Source: G965230065 sp965230065 (lineage in GTDB: Bacteria; Bacteroidota; Bacteroidia; Cytophagales; Cyclobacteriaceae). From it: DNA of 64,000 nucleotides. Under the pieces are notes generated by a model. That model made no database searches. It had not been told where the DNA came from and saw only the letters and a list, made by a program, of their open reading frames with translations. Both the position numbers and the translations under genes were made by a program. Each line of letters opens with the position of its first letter. Position 1 is the stretch's first letter. The DNA lies in contig OZ245942.1 of assembly GCA_965230065.1 (NCBI GenBank), positions 3,844,001-3,908,000 of the forward strand. The letters run 5' to 3'. Of this stretch, positions 53,401-62,218 are shown piece after piece.

Positions 53401-55106
53401 TCAAGGATGCAAATATCAATGTGCTTGAGCCTTATTTGAGTAGTATTTTTTCGGAAATAAAGGGAAAGGCCAATGGGGAGTTTTTTATTTCCGGAATGTT
53501 AGACCACCCTATTCTCAATGGAGATGGGATTATCAAAGACGGGCATATAAAAGTAAATTACCTGAATACGCAATACGATTTTATAGGAAACCTGTTTTTC
53601 GACGAAAACACCATCGGTTTTTCAGATATGGTGCTCACCGATGATAAAGGGGAAGAAGCCGTGATGAATGGTGGTATTTTCCACGATGGATTTAAGGACT
53701 TTGTAGTAGACCTAACAGGTGAGTTTGATAATTTTACGGTAATGAACACCTCAGCCATAGATAACGACCTTTATTATGGCAAAGCTGTGGGCACCGGTAG
53801 CGTTAACTTTTTAGGAGCATTCAGTCACCTTAATATTACTGCCAAAGGCACGACAAACAGAGGAACGCGTATTTTTATCCCACTTGAAGAAACCTCTGAT
53901 ATTGAACAATCCGACTTTATTCGTTTTGTGAGTGCAGCAGAGGAAAAAGAACTGGAAGAAGAAGAAGAAAAGGTGCAATTGACCGGTTTAAATCTTGATT
54001 TGGAGTTAGATATTACGCCCGAGGCATATTTTGAAATGATTTTCGACATCAAAACTGGTGACATTATCAGGGGAAGGGGAGACGGGCAAATTAAACTGGA
54101 GGTAGACACCGATGGGGAGTTTAGCATGTTTGGTGATTACCAATTTAGGGAAGGCGGGTACAATTTTACGCTTTACAATATCGTAAATAAAGAATTTAGT
54201 ATTCAGCCGGGCAGCACCATTTCATGGTACGGCGATCCGTATGGCGGTATCATGGATGTACAGGCAATATATAAGCAAATGGCGTCTTTGGCCCCCCTGG
54301 TAAATGTAGAAGAAAGCCGGCAGTCAACAGAAATAAAGCGGCGCTATCCTACCGAAGTTATCCTGGATTTGCAGGGTGAGCTACTGTCACCGGAAATAGA
54401 CTTTGATATTGTGATTGAGGATTACCCCGAAAATAACCCTGAATTGAACTTTGCGGTCACCAATTTTAATAATACGATTTCTGTTGATGAGCAGGAGCTC
54501 AACCGGCAGGTATTTAGCCTGCTCATATTACGCCGCTTCTCTGACCGTAACTCGTTTGATGGCACCAATGCCGTAGGAAGCAGCGTGAGCGAACTCATAT
54601 CCAACCAGTTCAGCTACTGGTTGAGCCAGGTAGATGAAAACCTGGAGATAAACATAGACCTGGGGTCTTTGGATGAAGATGAATTCAGCACATTTCAGCT
54701 AAGGCTGTCATACACATTTTTAGATGGCAGGTTGCGCGTAACCCGGGATGGAGGGTTCACTGATGTGAATAACGCAGCCAGCACCGCTAGTGTAATTGGT
54801 GATGTAACTGTAGAATATTTACTAAGTGAAGATGGCAAGTTGTGGGTCAAGCTGTACAACCGAAATAATTTCAACAGTTTCAGCTCAAATGTATCTAATA
54901 GCTTTAGTACTACCCAGGGATTTAGTTTACTGCACGTAGAAAGCTTTGATACAATAAAGGAATTGTTTTCTAAAGCACGAAAAAAAGCTTTGGAGCAAAA
55001 AAACGAAGAAAAACCGGAAGAAGGAACACCTTCTTCGGAAGAGAAACCTGTGGCGAGAGAGGCATCATATCCTCCGGCATCTTCAGAAGAAAAACCCAGA
55101 AAATAA
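50430..55106 (+). CDS. TamB-family (DUF490) translocation/assembly module protein
   Basis: This is a 1558-residue inner-membrane-anchored protein of the AsmA/TamB group, which bridges the periplasm, handling lipid transport or outer-membrane biogenesis. One N-terminal transmembrane helix (LLWITLAVFIVLGSVAVVV) is followed by a long chain of beta-strand repeats with the AsmA-like signature VRLLGGEVNLKRD. The DUF490/TamB domain occupies about residues 1100-1500 (GDGQIKLEVDTDGEFSMFG, GDPYGGIMDVQAIY, VNEQELNRQVFSLLILRRF-like). The GTG at 50430 begins the frame; the start is otherwise uncertain. The Pro/Glu/Lys-rich tail (EEKPEEGTPSSEEK) is low complexity. Diverges from tsaD. Confidence 0.92.
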   Translation: MSQERDDILKGVRRTVIKTLLWITLAVFIVLGSVAVVVQIPYFQTRIVQKLSQVFSGATGFFTTVDHVSIKWFDTIVLEEIFVLDKENKTMIRVETLDVDFDLRTLLRKSNIYIDEVRLLGGEVNLKRDTVSGMLNVDQFIRALGTLAKKNASSPITIKQKTQPPSFNIADVLIRDFSFSLSKVGEPFLKERFDHNHFRLTDINGEIESLRTAADTFEISVNQLSCIDSATQFKVSEFQTFFRYSRTGMWFQNLRAHAGKSIIKDSLVFTYDEPADLGHFLDSVNIEANIHESVVYAKDLGVFAPYFRQFDDYYTVGGKFDGIVRHFTVDDFLLDFGNSSHFSGRLSFDGLPEVKETFIDVKLKNSQIGTHDFKPYLPAETYETAQKFGNIRFSALFIGFFNDFVANGSFDTGLGKITSDINLKVAEPSRYSGKLAAADFDIGTLANDTSLLQKVDFAGSIDGSGFTIEDADFNLKARFNYLDFNRYRYQNITTNARFAKSFFQGALGINDPNLQFDANGTVDLRGGKQDIVIDAKLDTAFLKPIQLSDDDAFVSTTVQADIKGLALDSIVGEAQFKNFFVEYQGRDLTIDSLSFVSERKSESRKFQVKSTQLNAILEGNYEFTNLYTDISDLIKEYKLIFINDKEDLDRFYRERTQRIEADSLGEEKYKLAYDITFSDVNPLLNLFAPDVYVSPHTQLIGNFTSGYTSIFSLSSSIDTLVYKDYHFYRNTIDIATSKIADSANVLAMAYLYSEEQYQQNEYGEQKIELQDLNFNLIWDEDHIDFSQSIAQQNTDNYINVEGEVTFLTDSTEIRFEPSDFKAIGKHWHFSKDNKIIISNNELTVHNFVIYNEDSVTKKQEISAHGRLSHNPEDKLTMEVKNFLVDNINPLTTARGREYHGQVDGYVELSRPLITQDSADYRLILTSSLSITAFAVNDFPVGDITGLAEWSNDRNELDVNFNVIRNSDKVISVFGNYQPRELENQLDLKANFKDANINVLEPYLSSIFSEIKGKANGEFFISGMLDHPILNGDGIIKDGHIKVNYLNTQYDFIGNLFFDENTIGFSDMVLTDDKGEEAVMNGGIFHDGFKDFVVDLTGEFDNFTVMNTSAIDNDLYYGKAVGTGSVNFLGAFSHLNITAKGTTNRGTRIFIPLEETSDIEQSDFIRFVSAAEEKELEEEEEKVQLTGLNLDLELDITPEAYFEMIFDIKTGDIIRGRGDGQIKLEVDTDGEFSMFGDYQFREGGYNFTLYNIVNKEFSIQPGSTISWYGDPYGGIMDVQAIYKQMASLAPLVNVEESRQSTEIKRRYPTEVILDLQGELLSPEIDFDIVIEDYPENNPELNFAVTNFNNTISVDEQELNRQVFSLLILRRFSDRNSFDGTNAVGSSVSELISNQFSYWLSQVDENLEINIDLGSLDEDEFSTFQLRLSYTFLDGRLRVTRDGGFTDVNNAASTASVIGDVTVEYLLSEDGKLWVKLYNRNNFNSFSSNVSNSFSTTQGFSLLHVESFDTIKELFSKARKKALEQKNEEKPEEGTPSSEEKPVAREASYPPASSEEKPRK

Positions 55107-55144
55107 CTGTTTGGGTTTATTAGAATATAAAAAACAATTCTTAA

Positions 55145-56413
55145 TTATAACTTTCTTTCATTATTGCCTGTGTAAACCTGGCGGGGACGGCCAATAGGCT
55201 CCTGATTTTCCCGCATTTCTTTCCATTGGGCAATCCAGCCAGGTAACCTTCCTAAGGCAAACATTACGGTGAACATATCGGTAGGAATGCCCAAAGCCCG
55301 GTAAATGATACCTGAATAGAAGTCAACATTCGGGTACAATTTTCTCTCTACAAAATAATCGTCGCTCAGTGCGGCTTCTTCTAACTGCTTGGCAATATCC
55401 AGTACGGGGTCCTGAACACCCAGCTTATTCAAAACATCATCTGCACTTTTCTTGATGATCCGGGCGCGGGGGTCAAAGTTTTTATAAACGCGGTGACCAA
55501 ATCCCATGAGGCGGAAAGGGTCGTTTTTATCTTTTGCTTTTTCAATGTACTTGTTTGCATCCCCTCCATCTTTTTTAATGTTTTCAAGCATCTCAATTAC
55601 TGCCTGGTTAGCGCCACCATGCAAGGGACCCCAAAGCGCATTAATACCGGCAGAAATAGAAGCGTAAAGGCTGGCCTGCGAAGAGCCAACAATACGTACG
55701 GTAGATGTAGAGCAATTCTGCTCATGATCGGCATGTAAAATCAATAATTTATCCAAAGCGTTGCTTACAACCGGATCAGCCTCGTAAGATTCAGCAGGAA
55801 GGGCAAACATCATTTTCAGGAAATTGCCGCAATAGTCCAGCGTATTGTCAGGGTAATTGACCGGATGGCCAATTTTATGCTTGTGTACCCAGGCGGCAAA
55901 TGTGGGCATTTTAGCCAAAATACGAATGATGCTGAGGTTTACTTCGTCTTTGGAACGGTTGGGGTCGAGTGATTCCGGATAAAAAGCAGTGAGTGAGCAA
56001 ACGAGTGAAGAAACCACGCCCATGGGGTGGGAATTAGAAGGGAAGCCATCCAGGATTTTCTTGATATCTTCGTGGACAAGTGTGTGGTGTATAATACTTT
56101 CTTTGAAGTTTTTCATTTCCTCTTCAGCGGGCAGCTCACCAAAAATGAGCAAGTAAGCTACTTCCAGGAACGAAGCTTTTTCAGTGAGGTCTTCAATGCG
56201 GTAACCTCTGTAACGAAGAACGCCTTCTTCACCATCAAGATACGTTATTGCACTTTGGGTAGAACCCGTGTTTTTAAAGCCCGGGTCAAGGGTAATCAAC
56301 CCGCTTTGGGCCCTGAGTTTACTGATATCTATGGCTTTTTCATTTTCAGTGCCTTCAATGACGGGCATTTCGTATGTTTTTCCTTCAAATGTAAGCTCTG
56401 CTGTTTTGGACAT
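55145..56413 (-). CDS. gltA: Citrate synthase
   Basis: This is the condensing enzyme of the TCA cycle, making citrate from oxaloacetate and acetyl-CoA. The 422 residues match the hexameric type II form. Motifs in order are LDGEEGVLRYRGYRIEDL, LLILHADHEQNCSTSTVRIVGSSQA (active-site His), ALWGPLHGGANQAVIEML (second His) and the C-terminal MGFGHRVYKNFDPRA, FYSGIIYRALGIP. It overlaps nothing; 38 bases separate it from the TamB-like gene, which converges on it. Confidence 0.97.
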   Translation of the reverse strand: MSKTAELTFEGKTYEMPVIEGTENEKAIDISKLRAQSGLITLDPGFKNTGSTQSAITYLDGEEGVLRYRGYRIEDLTEKASFLEVAYLLIFGELPAEEEMKNFKESIIHHTLVHEDIKKILDGFPSNSHPMGVVSSLVCSLTAFYPESLDPNRSKDEVNLSIIRILAKMPTFAAWVHKHKIGHPVNYPDNTLDYCGNFLKMMFALPAESYEADPVVSNALDKLLILHADHEQNCSTSTVRIVGSSQASLYASISAGINALWGPLHGGANQAVIEMLENIKKDGGDANKYIEKAKDKNDPFRLMGFGHRVYKNFDPRARIIKKSADDVLNKLGVQDPVLDIAKQLEEAALSDDYFVERKLYPNVDFYSGIIYRALGIPTDMFTVMFALGRLPGWIAQWKEMRENQEPIGRPRQVYTGNNERKL

Positions 56414-56551
56414 ATCTTTTTAGTTTTAAAAAGTTTTTGAACATTAATTTACTATAAAATATTTATTCGTTTGAAGTTTAGGGCGGTTAGTTTACAGTTT
56501 TTGCTTTTCCTATTCTCTTTACTTGAAACCTTAAACGCCAAACTAACTTAC

Positions 56552-57376
56552 TCAATTATTTCCCAATATCAAGGGCAAGCCACTATCACCGCTACCAATA
56601 ACGACTACTTTAGCATTGCTGGAATTGGCCAGGCTGGTAGTAGCTTCAATCCCTCTCATTTTTAATAACTCATCTGTAAGGCTACTGTTAATAATTTTAT
56701 TTGCTTCAGCTTCTCCTTCTGCTGCAATTCTCTTTCGTTCTGCTTCACTCTGCTCGCGTTCCAGGCGAAATTGGTAGGCCAGGGCCTCCTGCTCTTGTTT
56801 GAGCTTGTTTTCAATAGCCATTTTGATTTGCTCGGGTAAGTCAATAGACCGGATGAGCAAAGCTTTCATTTGGATATTATTGTCGGGGTGCTCTAAGATT
56901 TCCTGGGCTTCATCAATGATGGATGCTTCAACTTCAGACCGTTTGGTAGAGTAAATTTCTTCGGCTGTATACCGTCCCGTCACCCTGCGTACTGTAGATC
57001 GTATTTCGGGCACAACCAATTGGTTTACATAATCTTTCCCAAAATACTCATGCAAATATCCAATCTTGTCATATACCGGGTGAAACCTCAACGAAACGTC
57101 TACTTTAATAGAAAGGCCGTTTTTGTCAAGTACATTCATCGTTTCCTCAATATTCCGTTCTTTCACATCATACACATACATGGTGTTCCAGGGGGCAATT
57201 ACCCAGAAACCGGAAGTATAAATGGTTTCCATATCGAGGCCGCCTCCAAATCTTTTGAACAAAACGCCGCGTTCCCCAGCATCAATAGTGAGAAATATAC
57301 TGGAAGAGAGAAAAATAATACCAAAAAACAGTATAATACCAGTAATTATAAATGGAAGGAACTTCCGGTTATCCAT
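56552..57376 (-). CDS. SPFH (prohibitin-like) membrane protein
   Basis: This 274-residue membrane protein has one N-terminal helix (FIITGIILFFGIIFLSSSIF) and then an SPFH/Band-7 domain (about 30-200: DAGERGVLFKRFGGGLD, SGFWVIAPWNTMYVYDVKERN, VRRVTGRYTAEEIYSTKR), followed by a coiled coil (RLEREQSEAERKRIAAEGEAE). That architecture is prohibitin-like. Such proteins form membrane microdomains and scaffold proteases. The C-terminus (SANSSNAKVV..LILGNN) is unremarkable. No FtsH or NfeD partner is next to it. Confidence 0.92.
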   Translation of the reverse strand: MDNRKFLPFIITGIILFFGIIFLSSSIFLTIDAGERGVLFKRFGGGLDMETIYTSGFWVIAPWNTMYVYDVKERNIEETMNVLDKNGLSIKVDVSLRFHPVYDKIGYLHEYFGKDYVNQLVVPEIRSTVRRVTGRYTAEEIYSTKRSEVEASIIDEAQEILEHPDNNIQMKALLIRSIDLPEQIKMAIENKLKQEQEALAYQFRLEREQSEAERKRIAAEGEAEANKIINSSLTDELLKMRGIEATTSLANSSNAKVVVIGSGDSGLPLILGNN

Positions 57377-57612
57377 ATTAGCATATTTTCATAATAAATG
57401 TATAGAATTGCACCTTACTTGACCATGCCCGGAAACATTAATCCTTTTGATTTTTAATTTTTCCGGTGTTTTTTTACAAGTGGACGCTTAACAAAGTAAC
57501 TACCTTTATTCTGTAACCGTTCATGTAAGAAAAGAAGCCATGCTTTAAAGCAGGCAATTCTAAAAGAGCTTCAAAGTTAACGATAGTGAAACAATAACAA
57601 ACAATATTCATC

Positions 57613-58983
57613 ATGTATTATAATTCAATCATCGATACAGTAGGAAATACACCCCTCATTAAGCTAAATAATGTAAACAAAGGCATTCCCGGAACTATTC
57701 TGGCAAAAGTAGAATATTTTAACCCGGGCAATTCGGTAAAAGACCGCATTGCTGTAAAAATGGTTGAAGATGCTGAGAAGGCGGGCTTGCTCAAACCGGG
57801 GGGCACTATCATTGAAGGGACATCCGGAAATACAGGCATGGGTTTGGCCTTGGCAGCTATCTCTAAAGGTTATAAGTGCATCTTTACGCTGGCAGATAAG
57901 CAATCTAAAGAGAAAATCGACATTTTAAGGGCTGTGGGGGCTGAGGTAATTGTTTGCCCTACCAATGTGGCGCCTGACGACCCGAAATCGTACTACTCGG
58001 TAGCGCAAAAACTCAACCGGGACATACCCAATTCATTTTATCCCAATCAATACGATAATCTTTCTAACAGACAAGCGCACTATGAAACGACAGGCCCGGA
58101 AATATGGCGTGAAACAGAAGGGAAAATAACGCATTATGCAGCAGGAGTAGGCACGGGAGGAACCATCAGTGGCACGGCACAGTATTTAAAAGAACAAAAC
58201 GCTAATGTGGTTTCTGTGGGCATTGATACCTATGGCTCAGTGTTCAAAAAATATAAAGAAACCGGCATTTTTGATGAAACAGAAGTGTATCCATATTTAA
58301 CCGAGGGCATTGGCGAAGATATTTTGCCAAAAAATGTTGATTTCGAACTGGTAGATCATTTTATAAAGGTAACAGATAAAGATGCTGCCATCATGGCACG
58401 CAAACTGGCCCGTGAGGAAGGTATGTTTGTAGGATGGTCTTGTGGTTCGGCTATGTACGGGGCCTTGGAGTACGCACGTGAGTACTTGCAAAAAGACGAC
58501 CTGATGGTGGTGATTTTGCCTGACCATGGCACCCGCTATTTGGGCAAAATTTATAATGATGACTGGATGAAAGATCATGGTTATCTGGAAAAAAGAACAT
58601 TTGCTACTGCCCAGGATATTATTGCCCGGCGGAATGGGCACAGTGATCTTATAAAGATAAGTAAGAAAATACCGGTAGGAGAGGCTATTGCACTCATGAA
58701 CCAGAAAGGAATTTCGCAAATTCCGGTGGTTGAAGGTGAGCAGTTTGTAGGCAGCCTTACCGACTCTAAAGTGTTGCATCAGTTGATTATGAACCCTGAA
58801 CTAAAAGGCATGCCGGTAGCAGATGTGATGGATCAGCCTTTCCGTTTTGTTTCACTCAGGGATACTTTGGATGTATTGTCTTCTCTGATCGACAAAGAAA
58901 ACAAAGCCCTTTTGGTAAGAGACCAGTATAACCGGGTGCATATCATTACCCAGGCAGATTTGCTGGTAGCGATGAGTGGGTAG
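57613..58983 (+). CDS. Cystathionine beta-synthase with CBS domains
   Basis: This PLP enzyme condenses serine with homocysteine in the trans-sulfuration pathway; O-acetylserine sulfhydrylase activity is an alternative. The catalytic domain (1-330) contains the PLP-Lys motif NPGNSVKDRIAVKM (Lys43), EGTSGNTGMGLA and GTGGTISGTAQYLK. Residues about 335-456 hold two CBS (Bateman) domains (MNQKGISQIPVVEGEQFVGSLTDSK and DVLSSLIDKENKALLVRD), as in regulatory CBS enzymes that bind AdoMet. The 456-residue length fits. The usual eukaryotic haem N-domain is absent. Upstream 57377-57612 shows no riboswitch. Confidence 0.94.
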   Translation: MYYNSIIDTVGNTPLIKLNNVNKGIPGTILAKVEYFNPGNSVKDRIAVKMVEDAEKAGLLKPGGTIIEGTSGNTGMGLALAAISKGYKCIFTLADKQSKEKIDILRAVGAEVIVCPTNVAPDDPKSYYSVAQKLNRDIPNSFYPNQYDNLSNRQAHYETTGPEIWRETEGKITHYAAGVGTGGTISGTAQYLKEQNANVVSVGIDTYGSVFKKYKETGIFDETEVYPYLTEGIGEDILPKNVDFELVDHFIKVTDKDAAIMARKLAREEGMFVGWSCGSAMYGALEYAREYLQKDDLMVVILPDHGTRYLGKIYNDDWMKDHGYLEKRTFATAQDIIARRNGHSDLIKISKKIPVGEAIALMNQKGISQIPVVEGEQFVGSLTDSKVLHQLIMNPELKGMPVADVMDQPFRFVSLRDTLDVLSSLIDKENKALLVRDQYNRVHIITQADLLVAMSG

Positions 58984-58996
58984 ATTTTTAAGGGGA

Positions 58997-59032
58997 CAGT
59001 TGGCAGCAGGCAATTTCCTTTGCTGCCAGCTG
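58997..59032. terminator. Terminator hairpin after the CBS gene
   Basis: CAGTTGGCAGCA pairs with TGCTGCCAGCTG (one G-T wobble), a 12-bp stem around a 12-base loop. It lies between two converging genes and could serve both. Confidence 0.7.
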
Positions 59033-59045
59033 TTGGCGCCAAAGC

Positions 59046-59891
59046 CTAAAACGTCATAAATATGCCGAAAGAGAAGTTAGGTGCTGCCAAAATGCGCTCA
59101 CCACTTGCGGCAAAAGCAGCCTGGGCAGACAGCCCATATTTATCGTTCAGGTTGTAGTTCAGCTCGGGTGCAATGCTGAGGTATTCCATATTGTTGGAAA
59201 ATACACCATTGGCCGAACCGCCCGGGTCACCGTTTTTGAAAGATTCCACTCCATATATCCGCAAAAGGGCCAGTAATTGTGGAGTGATATTAACTCCTAC
59301 TTCTACTCCGTAATGAAATTCTTCCGAAAACCCTTTGGTTCGGTTGTTAAACCCTACGAGTGCGGTAGCGTAAAGAGGAGCCGGATAAAAAGAATGGCTG
59401 GCTTCCACTTTTAGCAATTGGTTGAACTCACCGTCGCCCGTTTGTAGCGCACCCGATTCACCGCCACCGGGATTTCCCAGAGGAAGCCCGAGGGTGAGGC
59501 TCGTACTTACCACAACAGGTCCGTTTTGTATCAGTCCATATTTAATGGTTACGTCCGTATCACCAATACTATTCAGGGCGTCTCCCGGAATCACATCTCC
59601 GGAATTAACAAATTGCACTTCATTTACGGTGGTTCTCACAAAAAAAGGAAAATACAAAATGCCGGTAAGCCTGTTGGTAATACCGTATTCGGCATAAATA
59701 CTGGTAGTGTACAAGGCTGTGGTAGTAATATCAGTAATGGTACCGTCCGGCTGGAAATAATGGGCGGCATAAATTACGCTTTGGTTCAGTTTGAGGTATC
59801 CACCCTTTTGGGGTTGTGTCCATCCACCTCCTGCCAATACGGGTGAAATACTGATAAGAATGCTGGCAAAAGTCAGTCGTATTTTCTTCAT
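59046..59891 (-). CDS. Outer-membrane beta-barrel protein
   Basis: This 281-residue exported protein has a signal peptide (IRLTFASILISISPVLAGG) and alternating aromatic strands typical of a barrel: KGGYLKLNQSVIYAAHYF, YTTSIYAEYGITNRLTGILYF, VSTSLTLGLPLGNPGG, SFGIFMTF at the C-terminus (terminal Phe). It resembles the barrel fold of transport or phenol-degradation-type outer-membrane proteins. The ATG at 59891 follows the stop of the DM13 lipoprotein by 4 bases; the longer frame from 59921 would overlap it. The pair is probably co-transcribed, lipoprotein first. Confidence 0.75.
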   Translation of the reverse strand: MKKIRLTFASILISISPVLAGGGWTQPQKGGYLKLNQSVIYAAHYFQPDGTITDITTTALYTTSIYAEYGITNRLTGILYFPFFVRTTVNEVQFVNSGDVIPGDALNSIGDTDVTIKYGLIQNGPVVVSTSLTLGLPLGNPGGGESGALQTGDGEFNQLLKVEASHSFYPAPLYATALVGFNNRTKGFSEEFHYGVEVGVNITPQLLALLRIYGVESFKNGDPGGSANGVFSNNMEYLSIAPELNYNLNDKYGLSAQAAFAASGERILAAPNFSFGIFMTF

Positions 59892-59895
59892 TTTA

Positions 59896-60810
59896 TCATT
59901 TGGATAACTCGGCAACCCCAAAAGGAACGCCGAAAGGTTTGCAGTAAATCAATACAAAATCAAAATCATTAAGTGCAACGTCATCAGACACAGCATACGT
60001 TTGCTCTCCTTTGTTACTGGTTAATTTGCCCAGCTCTTTTCCTCCGGATACGCTATTAGAAGTTTTGGTGAGGTACACATACAACCCAGGGCCGTTATCA
60101 GCATAGAAATCATCGGAAAAAGCCAGGCTTCCTTCAGACAAGGTGGCTGTTCCCTCCACAGTGTATCCGCCCAACCCATTGAACGAACCGGTCCGGCTAT
60201 TTAATTCGCCCACGGTGATGGTGTAGGTAGGGCTGGTTACGGTTTCTGCTGATGCGGTGATGTTTGCCGCGCCATTGGCCTTCCCGGTTACTTTACCGCC
60301 CTGGGTGATTTCCAGTACATCGGTGTTGTCACTTGCCCATGAAAAACTAATGCCTTCAACTTCATCACCCGCCGTATTTTTTGCTACTGCGGTAAGTTGT
60401 ACCATTTCGTCAATTTCTATACTGGCATCCGGAATACTGACCTCAATGGTACCTACCTGGTTTGGATCGCTCACTACGTTTACGGTAGCCTCGTCGCTTA
60501 TGTCAGGATTGTTATTGGCAGTCACGGTAATGCGGCAGTTGCCTGGTTGCAGTGCGGTAATGGTACCATTATTATCCACACTTACTGTTTGCGGATCACT
60601 GCTGACCCATGCGAAAGTAGCATTGGCTTCATTGCCCGCTGCATCATAATAAGTTGCCATCAGGGCAGTCGTTTGGTTTACTACCAGGGCCAGATTGTCG
60701 GGCATCAGTTCTACCCTGGAAAGGTCATCAGTGGGAATGTCATCATATATTTCATCCACGCCAATACAGGCAGTCAGGAAGATACCTGCTAAGGAAATCC
60801 ATTTTCTCAT
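59896..60810 (-). CDS. Big_2 and DM13 domain lipoprotein
   Basis: This 304-residue lipoprotein has a lipobox FLTAC (Cys15). Two Big_2-type Ig domains follow (about 32-112: ALVVNQTTALMATYYDAAG; about 115-200: ASIEIDEMVQLTAVAKN, GGKVTGKANGAANITAS). The last 100 residues match the DM13 domain: SGSFNGLGGYTVEGTATL-like start (here TGSFNGLGGYTVEG), NGPGLYVYLTK, LGKLTSNKGEQTYAV and VLIYCKPFGVPFGVAEL with its conserved Cys near 290. DM13 is proposed to take part in redox or electron transfer on surfaces; that function is inferred from the family. It is translated just before the barrel gene. Confidence 0.85.
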   Translation of the reverse strand: MRKWISLAGIFLTACIGVDEIYDDIPTDDLSRVELMPDNLALVVNQTTALMATYYDAAGNEANATFAWVSSDPQTVSVDNNGTITALQPGNCRITVTANNNPDISDEATVNVVSDPNQVGTIEVSIPDASIEIDEMVQLTAVAKNTAGDEVEGISFSWASDNTDVLEITQGGKVTGKANGAANITASAETVTSPTYTITVGELNSRTGSFNGLGGYTVEGTATLSEGSLAFSDDFYADNGPGLYVYLTKTSNSVSGGKELGKLTSNKGEQTYAVSDDVALNDFDFVLIYCKPFGVPFGVAELSK

Positions 60811-61042
60811 AGTTTATACTCTTTTTGATTCAACAGCAACGAAGTTAAGCGATCGGCACGATGCCTTTTGTAAGGCGAATTACATTTCTTCAATTGTGAA
60901 GGATATTTTATTTATGCCAGCCTTATGGGAAAATTTATCCACACTCAGCCAGAATACTTTTACAAAGAATTGCTTCCTATCTAATTTTTTTTGATTTTCA
61001 TATTACATTTAAGCGATCAGTACATACAAATACCCTAAAACC

Positions 61043-62116
61043 ATGAAAAGAACGACCATTGCCGTACTATGCCTGTGCGCCTATATAGTATTGGCTGTAA
61101 AATGTGATGATGACGATGACCCCATGTTTTGTAGTTTTAACTATGGGCAAGTTAAATTTATCCCCGGAAGTACAGATGAAGATCAGCTCATCGAACCCCA
61201 GTTTGAAGGGGAAAAACCCAAAGAAGGTACCTACACTGCAGAGCCAGAAGGCTTGGATATTGATGAAGAAACCGGGGTTATCAATATCAACAACAGCACG
61301 CCCTCCACTGAATATACGATTTCCTTCCTTTCAGAAGACAAGAAAACCCGTTGCGAAACTTCTATTTACATAGGTGAGCCCAAAGTTGTACCTAAAGAAT
61401 GTGTGTTTAAATATGAAAATGAGGTTTACGTTCCGAAGGAAGTGGCCGATAGTAAGGAAGAGCAACTGGGTGTGCCGATTTTTGAAGACGGGTTTGAGGT
61501 AGATGGGACTTTTGCAGTAGAACCAGATGGTTTGGATATTGACCGACAAACCGGAATTTTTGGCGTAAACAGCAGTGTGTCGGGTATTAAATATACTGTT
61601 TCTTATACCTCTAAAGATGGAAATACTACCTGCGAAACCCAGGTGACCATCAGCGGTATTGACTACCTCGATGCCATTGTGGATGTGTCTTCTCCGGAGG
61701 CATCAATTGTGAGGCCAATATTAGATGCGGAAATTGACAGCCAGGCCCCCGCAGGCTTATACGATGTGGATGGTTCAGCCTCTCAGCAAAACTTATCCAT
61801 CAACAGGGAAACGGGGGAAATTGACCTGCGAACTACCTTGCAACAAATTGATAAGGCAGAGTTTGATGGAAACGGGGAAGAACCAGCCATTCCTGCCGGG
61901 TTCTCGAGAAAATATACCATCAAATACACTTTTGACAGAGGTAACGAAGAACTTGTAATCAGTAGTCTGGAAGTGGTGATTTATTGGTATCCCAGTGAAG
62001 AAGATATTCCGGAAGACCTGCTGGTATTGTTGAGAGACAAGCAAAGGTTCCCCGAAAATGGACGGACACTTCGCCCACCGCCACTCCTCATGGGTTCAGG
62101 AAAATACCTGGATTAG
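61043..62116 (+). CDS. Exported tandem Ig-like repeat protein
   Basis: This 357-residue protein has an N-terminal hydrophobic segment (IAVLCLCAYIVLAVKC) followed by an Asp run, like a lipoprotein, although Lys at the -1 position of the lipobox is poor. Three repeats of about 85 residues follow; the first two share P.GLDID..TG and ..YT(I/V)S(F/Y).S.D..T.CET, with one Cys at each end (CSFNY..RCET; CVFKY..TCET) that could form disulfides. The pattern resembles putative Ig (He_PIG) domains. The third repeat is longer and less regular. It precedes the TPR-CHAT gene by 102 bases. Confidence 0.7.
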   Translation: MKRTTIAVLCLCAYIVLAVKCDDDDDPMFCSFNYGQVKFIPGSTDEDQLIEPQFEGEKPKEGTYTAEPEGLDIDEETGVININNSTPSTEYTISFLSEDKKTRCETSIYIGEPKVVPKECVFKYENEVYVPKEVADSKEEQLGVPIFEDGFEVDGTFAVEPDGLDIDRQTGIFGVNSSVSGIKYTVSYTSKDGNTTCETQVTISGIDYLDAIVDVSSPEASIVRPILDAEIDSQAPAGLYDVDGSASQQNLSINRETGEIDLRTTLQQIDKAEFDGNGEEPAIPAGFSRKYTIKYTFDRGNEELVISSLEVVIYWYPSEEDIPEDLLVLLRDKQRFPENGRTLRPPPLLMGSGKYLD

Positions 62117-62140
62117 TTAAAATATTATTTTAATCTCTGA

Positions 62141-62182
62141 AGGCAGGTACCTCTGTGTAAAATTGCACTTGGGTATCTGCCT
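62141..62182 (+). terminator. Hairpin after the tandem-repeat gene
   Basis: AGGCAGGTACC (62141-62151) and GGTATCTGCCT (62172-62182) pair with one mismatch around a 20-base loop, followed by GACATTTTTAA. It separates the repeat protein from the CHAT gene. Confidence 0.6.
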
Positions 62183-62218
62183 GACATTTTTAATAACCAT
62201 TGAAATAATACCTGGTTA

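Noticed and set aside
57377..57612. Possible riboswitch before the cystathionine beta-synthase gene.
   Set aside because: The leader is AT-rich, with no conserved S-box-like helices or terminator that I can recognise.
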